From: Planctomycetota bacterium
GTDB lineage: Bacteria; Planctomycetota; Phycisphaerae; Phycisphaerales; SM1A02
Direction of reading: 5' to 3'
Assembly (NCBI GenBank): GCA_024226535.1
Contig: JAAELP010000039.1
Location: forward strand, 1-53,569
Length of the DNA: 53,569 bases
Below the pieces are notes generated by a model. That model did not search any database and had not been told where the DNA came from. It saw nothing but the letters and a program-made list of their open reading frames with translations. Numbering within the stretch: the stretch's first letter is position 1; each line of letters starts with the position of its first letter. Below, piece by piece: positions 7,656 to 15,899 of the stretch. Position numbers and translations under genes: made by a program.

Positions 7656-8798
7656 ATGACCCCGCGCGTCCTTCGTCTCGTCGTCGTCATCGTGCTGCTG
7701 AGCCCGCTGCTGCTGGCGCTGCTGCCGCGTTCGGAGGTCACGCCCATGCCGCCGGCACGGACCGCCACCGCCGCCGACGGACCCCCGACGCCGCGGCCCG
7801 AGCTGCCGCGCCCCCTGCTGGGCTTCGCCATCAACGCCCACCACATCAGCGACCTCCCGGCGTACCTGCGAGCGGTGGACGGCATCCGCGACCTCGGCGC
7901 CAACACGCTCATCATCGTCACGCCGATGTTTCAGCGGTACGCGAACTCCAGCCGGATCACGATCCCCCGCTCCCTGTGCCCGTCGGACGAGCAGCTCGTC
8001 GCGCTGCTGGAGCGAGGCCGACAGCACGGCATGCACACGATCCTCATGCCGATCGTGCTCATCGAGAAGCCGGGCGACAAGGACTGGCGCGGCGTCATCC
8101 GCCCCGACGACTGGGACGCGTGGTGGCAGAGCTACGAGAAGGGCCTCGACCGGTACGTGCGTCTCGCGAACCGGACCGGCGTGGACATGCTGTCGATCGG
8201 CAGCGAGCTGAACTCCACCGAGGAGCAGCTCGACCGATGGGCGGGCATCGCCCGACGTGTCCGCGATCAGTACCCCGGCAAGATCATGTACTCGGCGAAC
8301 TGGGACCGGTACGACCGGACCTCGATCTGGCCGCTCGTGGACGTCATGAGCGTCAGCTCCTACTTCGAGCTGGAGCGCGACCGCCCCGGCGCGCCGGAGC
8401 CGGATCTCGTCGCCGCCTGGGTGCCCATCCGCACGAAGCTCCTGGAGCACGCCGCCCACTGGAAGCGTCCGCTGCTGCTCAGCGAGATCGGCTATCCCTC
8501 CCTGCCCTGGGCCAACGCCCACCCCTGGAACTACGTCGCCGACGACGGCGAGGAGGCCGATCACGACGCCCAGGCGCGGTCCTGGCGGGCGTTCCTCACC
8601 GCCTGGTCCGGTGAACTGACCGACGCATCGAGCAACCTGATTGGATTCTGCGGGTACCGATGGGACCCGTATCACTCCGGCGGGGACGACGACACGGGCT
8701 ACGGCATCGCCGGCAAGCCCTCCCACGACGTCATCCGCCTCGGGCTCGGCGACATTCGTCGCCGGGCCGAACGGCAGGCCGCCGACGCGGGCGAATAG
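7656..8798 (+). CDS. GH113-like glycoside hydrolase, membrane-anchored or secreted
   Basis: A 380-residue protein. Residues about 5-23 form a hydrophobic signal or anchor, followed by a Pro/Ala-rich linker to about residue 50 and then a TIM-barrel domain. The pair of acidic residues expected in GH113 (beta-mannanase-type) enzymes is visible: E184 in IGSELNS (acid/base) and E277 in LLLSEIGYPS (nucleophile). A substrate-binding-type Trp-rich stretch (DDWDAWWQSYEKGL) lies before the first. Likely hydrolyses a beta-linked polysaccharide outside the cytoplasm. The substrate is not readable from sequence. It is divergent from lpxB and followed by its own terminator. Start chosen from the -10 spacing and the signal peptide. 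Confidence 0.8.
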   Translation: MTPRVLRLVVVIVLLSPLLLALLPRSEVTPMPPARTATAADGPPTPRPELPRPLLGFAINAHHISDLPAYLRAVDGIRDLGANTLIIVTPMFQRYANSSRITIPRSLCPSDEQLVALLERGRQHGMHTILMPIVLIEKPGDKDWRGVIRPDDWDAWWQSYEKGLDRYVRLANRTGVDMLSIGSELNSTEEQLDRWAGIARRVRDQYPGKIMYSANWDRYDRTSIWPLVDVMSVSSYFELERDRPGAPEPDLVAAWVPIRTKLLEHAAHWKRPLLLSEIGYPSLPWANAHPWNYVADDGEEADHDAQARSWRAFLTAWSGELTDASSNLIGFCGYRWDPYHSGGDDDTGYGIAGKPSHDVIRLGLGDIRRRAERQAADAGE

Positions 8799-8831
8799 AA
8801 TGAACGGACCACCGAGAGGTGGGGAAGGGTC

Positions 8832-8866
8832 CACGGCCGACGCTCACGCGCCGGCCGTGCCCCTTT
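8832..8866 (+). terminator. Probable terminator after the GH113-like gene
   Basis: A perfect 8-bp stem CACGGCCG/CGGCCGTG with a 12-base loop, followed by CCCCTTT. The T-run is short, so efficiency is uncertain. Confidence 0.5.
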
Positions 8867-8909
8867 AACGAGTACGGCGGTGGCGCTCGTCGGGACCGGT
8901 CGCGCCGGG

Positions 8910-8915
8910 TACGAT
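8910..8915 (+). promoter_or_regulatory. -10 box of aspS
   Basis: TACGAT, 46 bases before the ATG. The leader contains two GGAG sequences; the second (CCGGAGCG) lies about 9-12 bases before the start. Confidence 0.45.
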
Positions 8916-8961
8916 CCTCCCCCCCGGCCCGTGTGCTGGAGAAACCCGGAGCGATACGACC

Positions 8962-10749
8962 ATGCTCAAGCGCACCCACATGTGCGGCGAACTGCGATCC
9001 GATCACGTCGGCGAGACCGTTGTCCTCGCGGGGTGGGTCAACACCTACCGCAACCAGGGCAAGGGACTGATCTTCGTCGATCTTCGCGATCGCGACGGGC
9101 TGACGCAGGTGGTCTTCGATCTCGAGGACGCTTCCGATGACGTCGTCACCGCCGCCGACGGGCTTCGGCGCGAGGACGTCGTGGCCATCCGGGGTGTCGT
9201 CCGCACCCGCGTCGGCGGCGCGAACCCGCGGCTCGCCACCGGCGACGTCGAGGTCATGGCCACCGGCATCGAGGTGCTCAACAAGACCGACACCCCGCCG
9301 ATCCTTCCCGACGAGCACGACTCGGAGAAGATCGCCGAGGAGAAGCGGCTCCAGTACCGGTACATCGATCTCCGCCGCCCGCGGATGCAGGAGATCCTGC
9401 GCATCCGCAACGAGGTCACGCGTACGGCGCGGAGCTACTTCGGCGAACACGGGTTCCTCGAGGTCGAGACGCCGTTCCTCATCAAGACCACACCCGAGGG
9501 CGCCCGCGACTTCGTCGCTCCGTCGCGCACCTACCCCGGCAAGTGGTACGCCCTGCCGCAGAGCCCGCAGATCTTCAAGCAGATCCTGATGATCGCCGGA
9601 TGCGACCGGTACGTGCAGCTCGTCCGCTGCTTCCGCGACGAGGACCCCCGCGCCGACCGGCAGGCGGAGTTCACGCAGATCGACCTGGAGATGAGCTTCG
9701 TCGACCGCGACGACGTCATGGAGATGATGGGCGGCTTCGCGAAGCGCGCCTGGAAGGACGTGCTCGGCGTCGACATCGGCGAGATCCCCGTCATGAGCTA
9801 CGACGAGGCGATGAACCGGTACGGCATCGACCGCCCCGACCTCCGCTTCGGGCTGGAGTTGGAGGATGTCTCCGACCTCGCGGCGAAGACCGACTTCAAG
9901 GTGTTCACCGATGCCCTCGCCAAGCCGAAGGGCACGGTCAAGGCGATGCGCGTGCCCGGCGGCGTCGGCAAGCTCACGCGCAAGATGACCGACGGCTACG
10001 GCGAGTTCGTCAAGACCTTCCGCGCCGGCGGCCTGCCGACGGTCAAGTTCACCGACAAGGGTTTCGAGACCGGCGTCGCGCGCTTCGTGGAGCCGATCGC
10101 CGACGAACTGAAGACGCGTCTGGAGCTCGAGCCCGGTGACCTCGTGCTCTTCACGGCCGACACGTGGGAGATCGCCGTCACCGCGCTCGGCGAGCTGCGC
10201 AACGTCGTGGCCCGCGATCTCGACCTCATCGATCGCGACGCGTGGAAGCTCGTCTGGGTCGTCGACTTCCCGATGTTCGCCTACGACGAGGAGTCGGCGC
10301 GCTGGACGGCGATGCACCACCCGTTCACGAGCCCGATGCCCGACCAGTTCGACCTGCTCGACTCCGACCCCGGCGCGTGCGTGTCGGCCGGCTACGACCT
10401 CGTCTGCAACGGCTCGGAGATCGCCGGCGGCTCGGTTCGGATCCACGATCGCGACGTGCAGTCGAAGGTCTTCGGGCTGCTCGGCATCGAGCCCGACGAG
10501 GCGAAGCTCAAGTTCGGCTTCCTGCTGGACGCCCTGCGCTTCGGCGCGCCACCGCACGGCGGCGTCGCCTTCGGCCTCGACCGGCTCGTCATGCTCCTCA
10601 CGGGCACCGAGAACATCCGCGACGTCATCGCGTTCCCCAAGACCCAGACCGGCCAGGACCTCATGACCGGGGCGCCGGGACCGGTGGACGACGGGCAACT
10701 CGAGGAACTGCACGTGCGGATCAGCCTGCCCGAGGAGGCGTGCACGTAG
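8962..10749 (+). CDS. aspS: Aspartyl-tRNA synthetase
   Basis: A 595-residue bacterial-type class II synthetase that charges tRNA with aspartate in the cytosol. Order of parts: N-terminal OB-fold anticodon domain (about 1-110, VVLAGWVNTYRNQGKGLIFVD), class II motif 1 (about 165-175), motif 2 FRDEDPRADRQAEFTQID (about 223-240), the GAD insertion domain of bacterial enzymes (about 290-430), and motif 3 GVAFGLDRLVMLLTG near residue 534. Length is normal. Whether it is discriminating or also charges tRNA-Asn cannot be settled: the diagnostic anticodon-loop position reads NQG here. It is monocistronic, with its own promoter and Shine-Dalgarno sequence. Confidence 0.97.
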   Translation: MLKRTHMCGELRSDHVGETVVLAGWVNTYRNQGKGLIFVDLRDRDGLTQVVFDLEDASDDVVTAADGLRREDVVAIRGVVRTRVGGANPRLATGDVEVMATGIEVLNKTDTPPILPDEHDSEKIAEEKRLQYRYIDLRRPRMQEILRIRNEVTRTARSYFGEHGFLEVETPFLIKTTPEGARDFVAPSRTYPGKWYALPQSPQIFKQILMIAGCDRYVQLVRCFRDEDPRADRQAEFTQIDLEMSFVDRDDVMEMMGGFAKRAWKDVLGVDIGEIPVMSYDEAMNRYGIDRPDLRFGLELEDVSDLAAKTDFKVFTDALAKPKGTVKAMRVPGGVGKLTRKMTDGYGEFVKTFRAGGLPTVKFTDKGFETGVARFVEPIADELKTRLELEPGDLVLFTADTWEIAVTALGELRNVVARDLDLIDRDAWKLVWVVDFPMFAYDEESARWTAMHHPFTSPMPDQFDLLDSDPGACVSAGYDLVCNGSEIAGGSVRIHDRDVQSKVFGLLGIEPDEAKLKFGFLLDALRFGAPPHGGVAFGLDRLVMLLTGTENIRDVIAFPKTQTGQDLMTGAPGPVDDGQLEELHVRISLPEEACT

Positions 10750-10797
10750 GAGCGGTCGCGGACACAGACGCGGTCGCGGTCGCTGTCGCCGATCGTG

Positions 10798-10803
10798 TAC
10801 GCT
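10798..10803 (+). promoter_or_regulatory. Leaderless -10 box of the 10811 gene
   Basis: TACGCT, seven bases before the GTG at 10811. The preceding 10750-10795 stretch is a low-complexity run of GCGGTCGCGG-like units. Confidence 0.4.
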
Positions 10804-10810
10804 GCACCTC

Positions 10811-12249
10811 GTGCGTGTGACCTCGATACGACTCCGGCTTGGTCTGGGCGTGATCTTCGCGATCGCCGCGGTGTCGTGCGCGTCGATGCCGCAAGGCCAG
10901 ACGGGCGGCGGCGGTCGGTCGGCGTCGCGGTTGGCCGTGGAGAACATCCAGTCCGACGTGATGGCGTTCGCCGACTCGTACACGGCGGTCGTCGCCCAGT
11001 CGTTCGATCGGGTCGCGACCGCGGTCCCCGAGGAGCGCGTCGTCCTCCACGACATCATGGTCCGGCAGGTGCAGAACGCGATCACCATCGCCGCCGGCCC
11101 CAACCCCGCCGGCGCCCTGCTGGACATGACGGTCATGGTCACGCTCCAGCGGCAGGTGGTGGAGACCTACTGGATCCCGGAGCGTCTCGGCGAGGCCGGC
11201 CAGCCGATCCTGGACGGCCTGAAGCTCCTCGAAGAGGAGATCTGGGCGATCGCCCGCCGCTCGCTCGATGCGCAGCAGTTCGAGGCCCTCGAGGATCTCA
11301 TGCCGGTGATCTCCGAACGGTACCGCGACCAGGTGCGGGTGTCGGCGATCCGCGCCAGCGACTTCTCCGACCAGCGCCGCGCCACCGTCGCCCGGATCGA
11401 CGGGGGCACGAGCCTGCTCCAGCTCTTCCAGCTCGACCCGCTCGCGGGCCTCAACCCCGCCAGCCGGGAGCTCGCGCAGATCCGCATGCTCGCCGAGCGC
11501 ACCTTCTTCTGGGCGAAGCGGCTCCCGATGATCCTCAACTGGCAGATGCAGGACGTGATCCTCGATGCCTTCGATCATCCCGACACGCAGCGGCTCATCG
11601 ACTCCGTGACGGCGATGACCGAGACGAGCAACCGGCTCGGCGACATCGTCGGGGAACTGCCCAATCAGTTCGCCACCGAACGCGAGGCGGCCGTCGAGCA
11701 GATCACCGTGGCCATCGCCGCCGAGCGCGAGCGGCCATCGCGCAGTGGTTCGACGGCCTCGCCGAGGAGCGCGAGGAGATCATCCGCGTGTTCGAGGCCG
11801 AGGAGACGCAGCTCCGCGGGCTGCTCGTGGACCTGCGCGCGACCATCGAGGCCGGCGAGACGACCAGCGCGTCGCTGAACACGACCATCGAATCGTTCGA
11901 ACGCCTGACGACGGTCTTCACCGGCGGCGAGGGCTCCGGCCGGTCCGATCGGCGTCCCTTCGACATCCTCGACTACCAATCCACGGCCGAGTCCCTCACG
12001 ACGGCCGCGGAGGAGCTCAACCGCCTCGCGACCTCCATGCACGCGCTGCTGGACTCGCCGAACTGGGAAGCGAGAGGATCACAGATCGGCGACGCCAGCG
12101 ATCGCGTGCAGGTCAGCCTCGACGAGGTGATCGACCGGGGCTTCCAGCGCGGCCTGATCCTGATCGGCGTGCTCGTCGTGGGCGGATTCGTCGCCGCGGT
12201 GGCTTACCGGCTCGTCGCCGTGCGTCTCATCGCGCCCCGCCGGCTTTGA
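10811..12249 (+). pseudogene. Coiled-coil lipoprotein gene with one frameshift
   Basis: The reading starts at GTG 10811 with a lipoprotein signal (hydrophobic residues about 9-20, then AVSC) and runs in one frame to about 11734. There the sensible protein jumps frame: ...AAERER continues as AIAQWFDGLAEEREE only if one G is added at 11733-11734 (GCGGCC expected GCGGGCC). The second frame is open to the stop at 12249. The joined product is about 479 residues: a lipidated N-terminus, a long helical coiled-coil-like middle rich in Glu, Arg and Thr, and a C-terminal membrane segment (GLILIGVLVVGGFVAAVAY). Function unknown. The cause is either a sequencing or assembly error in a short G run or a real mutation. 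The 3' end overlaps the convergent DUF900 gene by 23 bases. Confidence 0.72.
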
Positions 12250-13558
12250 CGGGCTCGTCGAACTGGGGATAGTCCCGGTCCAGGTGCCAGAACGCGCCGA
12301 TCGGCTCCAGCGGTCGGCCGTGCTCGGCGCCGGCGCGTCGCCCGTCGCGGAGCACGAGGATGAGGTCCGACAGCACGGCGGGGTTGTCGATGAAGTAGCC
12401 GTGGCCGAGCCCCTTCTTCCGGACGTCCACCTGCACGAACTGGATCTCCGGAAAGAGCTTGATGCTCCGCTGCCCCTCGGGGGACAAGGCGTTCGGGTCC
12501 AGTTGACCGAGCCGGCTCACGCTCCGGAAGAGCCAGCTCGCGATCCCGATGGCCTCGTCGTCCTCGGAGAGGTACATGGTGAGGTTCTCGGGGACGAGGT
12601 GGAGGCCGTCGGCCGCGATGCGCATCCCCACCACGTCGATGTCCAGGTCGGCGGCGGCCAGGATCACGGTTCCCAGCTTCAGCGTCTCGCGGGTATTGAG
12701 TCCCGCCGCGATGCACTGAAGGTGTAGCTCGCGCAAGGCGGACATCGCCACGTCGCACCCGCGGCTGTGGGCGACGATGTGGATGCGCTCGACGGCCTCG
12801 GACCCGGCGAGGAACCGCAGGGTCTCGCGCAGGTGGTAGACGGTGAACTCGCCGGACTCGCGATCGCGCGTGTAGCCCCGCAGGAGCCCCGGAGCGCCGG
12901 CGGGCCAGGTGTAGGCGATGGGCAGGCCTTCGCGGCCGATGAAGTGCCAGAGCTGCGCCATCCGGTACATCGACTCTTCGAACGTGTTGTTGAACCCGTG
13001 GACGAAGAGGAACACCTCCTTCCGTCGCGACTCCCGCAAGCGGTCGGTGAGAAGCTCGGAGACGGCGGCGCCGACCTCCTTCATCTTCCGGGCCTGCTCC
13101 GGATCGGGCACCGGATGTCCGTCTTCCTCGACGAACGCCGGGATCGAGCTCGGCGCTCGCACGATCTCCTCGATCCCGATGACGCGCAGCGGCAGCTTCG
13201 TGTTGCGCCGCCGGCTCCGGCTCAGCTCCACGAGCTCCTCCCACGACACGTCTCTCCCGATCGAGACGTTGCACAGGCCGAGGGCGAGCGAGTTCGAGCG
13301 CCCGTACCCGTAGCGCAGCGAGCCGTCGGGTCGTTCCTCCGGCACACGATCGGTGAAGTAGGCGACCTCGACGACGTTGCCCTGATGCGCTGGGGGCACC
13401 TCGGCGAACGGATCCACCTCGGGCGTGACGATGAAGAGGTTGGGCGTGTCGGCAAGCTTCGGGCCACTGCATCCCACGAGCAGCGCCGGCAGCAGCACGA
13501 GCAACGCGAGCATCCAGGCGGGTCGCCGCCACTCCGTCTTCCCAGGGTGAGACTTCAT
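12227..13558 (-). CDS. DUF900-type alpha/beta hydrolase lipoprotein (copy 1)
   Basis: A 443-residue protein. A basic N-region and hydrophobic stretch lead to LLVGC with the lipid-modified Cys at 30. The alpha/beta-hydrolase fold follows: VEVAYFTDR at about 64-71 (a motif of the DUF900 family), FVHGFNNTFEES from 186 (oxyanion strand), and AHSRG with nucleophile Ser265. Later VILAAADLD and a C-terminal GHGYFIDNP (candidate catalytic His) complete the picture. Likely a membrane-tethered esterase or lipase facing the periplasm; substrate unknown. A second copy of the same architecture lies at 21330-22697. A GACAAT box six bases before the ATG fits a leaderless start. Confidence 0.82.
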   Translation of the reverse strand: MKSHPGKTEWRRPAWMLALLVLLPALLVGCSGPKLADTPNLFIVTPEVDPFAEVPPAHQGNVVEVAYFTDRVPEERPDGSLRYGYGRSNSLALGLCNVSIGRDVSWEELVELSRSRRRNTKLPLRVIGIEEIVRAPSSIPAFVEEDGHPVPDPEQARKMKEVGAAVSELLTDRLRESRRKEVFLFVHGFNNTFEESMYRMAQLWHFIGREGLPIAYTWPAGAPGLLRGYTRDRESGEFTVYHLRETLRFLAGSEAVERIHIVAHSRGCDVAMSALRELHLQCIAAGLNTRETLKLGTVILAAADLDIDVVGMRIAADGLHLVPENLTMYLSEDDEAIGIASWLFRSVSRLGQLDPNALSPEGQRSIKLFPEIQFVQVDVRKKGLGHGYFIDNPAVLSDLILVLRDGRRAGAEHGRPLEPIGAFWHLDRDYPQFDEPVKAGGAR

Positions 13559-13564
13559 GCGGGC

Positions 13565-13570
13565 ATTGTC
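13565..13570 (-). promoter_or_regulatory. Leaderless -10 box of DUF900 copy 1
   Basis: GACAAT on the minus strand, six bases before the ATG. The first base departs from TAnnnT, so this is a weaker match than the others. Confidence 0.35.
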
Positions 13571-13603
13571 CCAGCGATCGTTTACAGGCACAATCCCCAC
13601 CGC

Positions 13604-13609
13604 TACCCT
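13604..13609 (+). promoter_or_regulatory. -10 box of the membrane GDPD gene
   Basis: TACCCT, 12 bases before the ATG at 13622. A second candidate, CACAAT, lies about 15 bases further upstream. No Shine-Dalgarno sequence. Confidence 0.4.
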
Positions 13610-13621
13610 CGCCGCCGAACA

Positions 13622-15466
13622 ATGTTCCGACGATACCGCTGGGTAGCCCGACGCCTGCGCACCGCCCTGAAGCCGGCGATCGTCTTCGAAATCTGGTCGA
13701 CGGTGATCTTCGTCGTCTCCTTCGGGCCGGCGTCGGGCTGGCTCCTGAACCGGCTCATCGCCGCCAGCGGCCAGTACGCCGTCGCCGATCACGATCTCGT
13801 GGGATTCTTCATGTCGCTCCCGGGGGTGATCTTCATCGTTCTGAACATCACGTTCGTCCTCGCGTTCTGGTTCGCCGAGCAGGTGGGGCTCCTGATCATC
13901 TTGGGCGAGGCGAACCGCGGAGCGAAGGTCGCCGTCAGCGTGGTGCTCTGGGAACGTCTCGCGCAGCTCCCGGCGCTGCTGCGGCTCGGGCTCTTCCAGG
14001 CCGTCGTGTACCTGGCGGCGGCGATCCCCTTCCTCGCCGGGATCTGGCTCACGAAGCGTCTGCTGCTCAGCGAGTGGGACTTCTACTACTACCTGAACGT
14101 GCAGCCGCCGGAGTGGTGGCGGGCCGTGGTCATCATCGGCGCGCTGGTCGTGGTCTATGCGATCCTGGCGCTCTGGCTGTACGTGCGGTGGCTGCTGGCG
14201 ATCCCGATACTCGTCTTCGAGGACGCGAAGCCGATGCACGCCCTGCGGACGAGTTGGCGGAGAACGCGTGGGCGCTTCTGGCGGCTGGGGCTTCCGCTCG
14301 GTGCCTGGTGGCTCGCCGTCATCGTGACGTCGTCGATCGTCGTGTGGATCATCCAGTTCATCGCCGCGGCGGTGCTCGAACGCGCCGGCTTCCGGCTGAG
14401 CGCCCTGATTCCGGCCGTGCTCGGCGCCTTGGCGCTCATGGCGATCGTGGAGCTGACGTGGTTCATCGCGGGCAAGATCGTGCACGTCTGCCTCGTCGGC
14501 CTTGCGTCGGCCGACGCGAGCGAGGGCGAGCCGCCGGTCCGCCGGGGGACGATCGGAACGAGCAGGATCTCGCCGAGAGCGTTGCGGCTCGTCGCCTGGG
14601 TCGTCGCCTGCGCCGGCGTGCTCACGGGCATCGGATCCGCGCTCGCGTTCGTCGAGCGTCTCGACTTCGATCGCTCGATCGCGATCACCGCCCACCGCGG
14701 GAGCAAGCTCCGCGCGCCGGAGAACACGCTCAGCGCCCTGGAGAAGGCGATCGAGGACGGCGCCGACTTCTGCGAGATCGACGTCCAGACCACGGCCGAC
14801 GGTGTCGTCGTGCTCATCCACGACGCCGACCTCATGCGGGTGTCGTCCGAACCCGCCCGCCTCCGCGATCTCGCGTACGCCGATCTCGCCGACGTCGACG
14901 TCGGAAGCTGGTTCGACCCCGCGTTCGCCGACGAGCGCGTCGGGACGCTCCAGGAGGCGATCGACATCGCCCGCGGTCGCATCAAGCTCAACATCGAGCT
15001 GAAGTTCAACTGGGACGACCCTGCGCTCACGCCGGCGGTCGCGCGGCTCATCCGCGACAACGACTACGCCCGAGAGTGCGTCGTCAGCTCGCTGGATTTC
15101 TCGTCGCTCGCGGAGACGCGCGAGGCGGTGCCGGGCGTACCGACCGGCTTCATCGTCTTCCACGCGTTGGGCGACGTCGCCCGCATGGAAGCCGACTTCC
15201 TGAGCATCAACGCCGCCCAGGCCACGCCGGGCCTGGTTCGCGACCTGCACCGCCGAGGACGAGAGATCCACGTCTGGACCGTCAACGACCTGCACAACGC
15301 TCTGGCGATGATCGAGGTGGGCGTGGACAACATCATCACCGATCGCCCGGAGGAGCTTCGGGCGCTGGTCACGGACTGGAACGCTCTGTCCGACAGCGAG
15401 AAGATCGCCCTGATGCTCAGGAACCTGATCGTCGAGTGGGACCGCCCCGAGCCGTCTGAGTTATGA
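13622..15466 (+). CDS. Membrane-anchored glycerophosphodiester phosphodiesterase
   Basis: A 614-residue protein in two parts. Residues 1 to about 340 hold roughly seven or eight hydrophobic segments, like the membrane domain that precedes GDPD enzymes in many bacteria. Residues about 355-610 are the GDPD TIM barrel: ITAHRGSKLRAPENTLSA (catalytic HRG and ENT), FCEIDVQTTADGVVVLIHDADL (EID metal site and HD general acid), KLNIELKF, and near the end VHVWTVND-like IHVWTVNDLHNA and NIITDRPEEL. The enzyme would cleave glycerophosphodiesters to glycerol-3-phosphate and an alcohol, probably in phospholipid turnover. The active domain most likely faces the periplasm, but topology is inferred. Confidence 0.9.
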   Translation: MFRRYRWVARRLRTALKPAIVFEIWSTVIFVVSFGPASGWLLNRLIAASGQYAVADHDLVGFFMSLPGVIFIVLNITFVLAFWFAEQVGLLIILGEANRGAKVAVSVVLWERLAQLPALLRLGLFQAVVYLAAAIPFLAGIWLTKRLLLSEWDFYYYLNVQPPEWWRAVVIIGALVVVYAILALWLYVRWLLAIPILVFEDAKPMHALRTSWRRTRGRFWRLGLPLGAWWLAVIVTSSIVVWIIQFIAAAVLERAGFRLSALIPAVLGALALMAIVELTWFIAGKIVHVCLVGLASADASEGEPPVRRGTIGTSRISPRALRLVAWVVACAGVLTGIGSALAFVERLDFDRSIAITAHRGSKLRAPENTLSALEKAIEDGADFCEIDVQTTADGVVVLIHDADLMRVSSEPARLRDLAYADLADVDVGSWFDPAFADERVGTLQEAIDIARGRIKLNIELKFNWDDPALTPAVARLIRDNDYARECVVSSLDFSSLAETREAVPGVPTGFIVFHALGDVARMEADFLSINAAQATPGLVRDLHRRGREIHVWTVNDLHNALAMIEVGVDNIITDRPEELRALVTDWNALSDSEKIALMLRNLIVEWDRPEPSEL

Positions 15467-15467
15467 T
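15462..15467 (+). promoter_or_regulatory. -10 box of the chagasin-like gene
   Basis: TATGAT, overlapping the stop codon of the GDPD gene. The 33-base leader contains GGAG at 15491, seven bases before the ATG. Confidence 0.5.
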
Positions 15468-15500
15468 CTCGGGCTTGTCGAGAACCAACCGGAGCAACCC

Positions 15501-15893
15501 ATGAACCGTGGACTCGTCGGCGCGATCATGATCCTCGCCGTGTCGATCTCGCTCACCGCGTGCTCATCGTCGGGGCCGACTGTCTCCGGCTTCGGGTTCG
15601 GCAACTCGCGTCTCGTCTCCGTCGGCGATCCCGTCGTCATCCGCCTCCCGGCGTCGACGCGGACCGGCCAGGCGGAGTGGCGGCTGACGTCGTTCGACTC
15701 CGGCCGGCTCCAGCTCGTCCAGCGTCCGACGCTCGAGGCCGCCGGCAGCAGCAGCCGCCGGCAATGGACCGTGCGCTTCGTCGCCCGCGGGTTCGGTGAC
15801 ACGACCGTCGAGTTCTCGCGCGTGCAACTCCGGGACGACGGCGGAGGCCGGCTCGGCGAGACGCGGCGGTTCACGATCAGCGTCGGGGAGTAG
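15501..15893 (+). CDS. Small lipoprotein, possibly chagasin-like (I42) protease inhibitor fold
   Basis: A 130-residue protein. A signal with lipobox LTAC is followed by a mature domain of about 105 residues. The order of features recalls the chagasin/I42 fold: VSVGDPVVIRLPAS (the 'GD...i.Lp.n' strand), a W-R-L strand after STRTGQAE, a middle loop, then VRFVARGFGDTTVEFSRVQLRD like the conserved 'f.a...G...l.f.y.Rpw' end. The classic NPTTGY loop is not conserved (STRTGQ instead), so inhibition of cysteine proteases is doubtful. It may be just an Ig-like lipoprotein. Good GGAG ribosome site; own promoter. Confidence 0.6.
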   Translation: MNRGLVGAIMILAVSISLTACSSSGPTVSGFGFGNSRLVSVGDPVVIRLPASTRTGQAEWRLTSFDSGRLQLVQRPTLEAAGSSSRRQWTVRFVARGFGDTTVEFSRVQLRDDGGGRLGETRRFTISVGE

Positions 15894-15899
15894 CGCGGA

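Noticed and set aside
11725..11745. Programmed -1 frameshifting in the 10811 gene
   Set aside because: No slippery heptamer or downstream pseudoknot is evident; a missing base in a short G run is simpler.
12767..13621. N-terminal extension of the membrane GDPD reading frame
   Set aside because: It is antisense to the DUF900 gene and has no homologous character; the real start is 13622.
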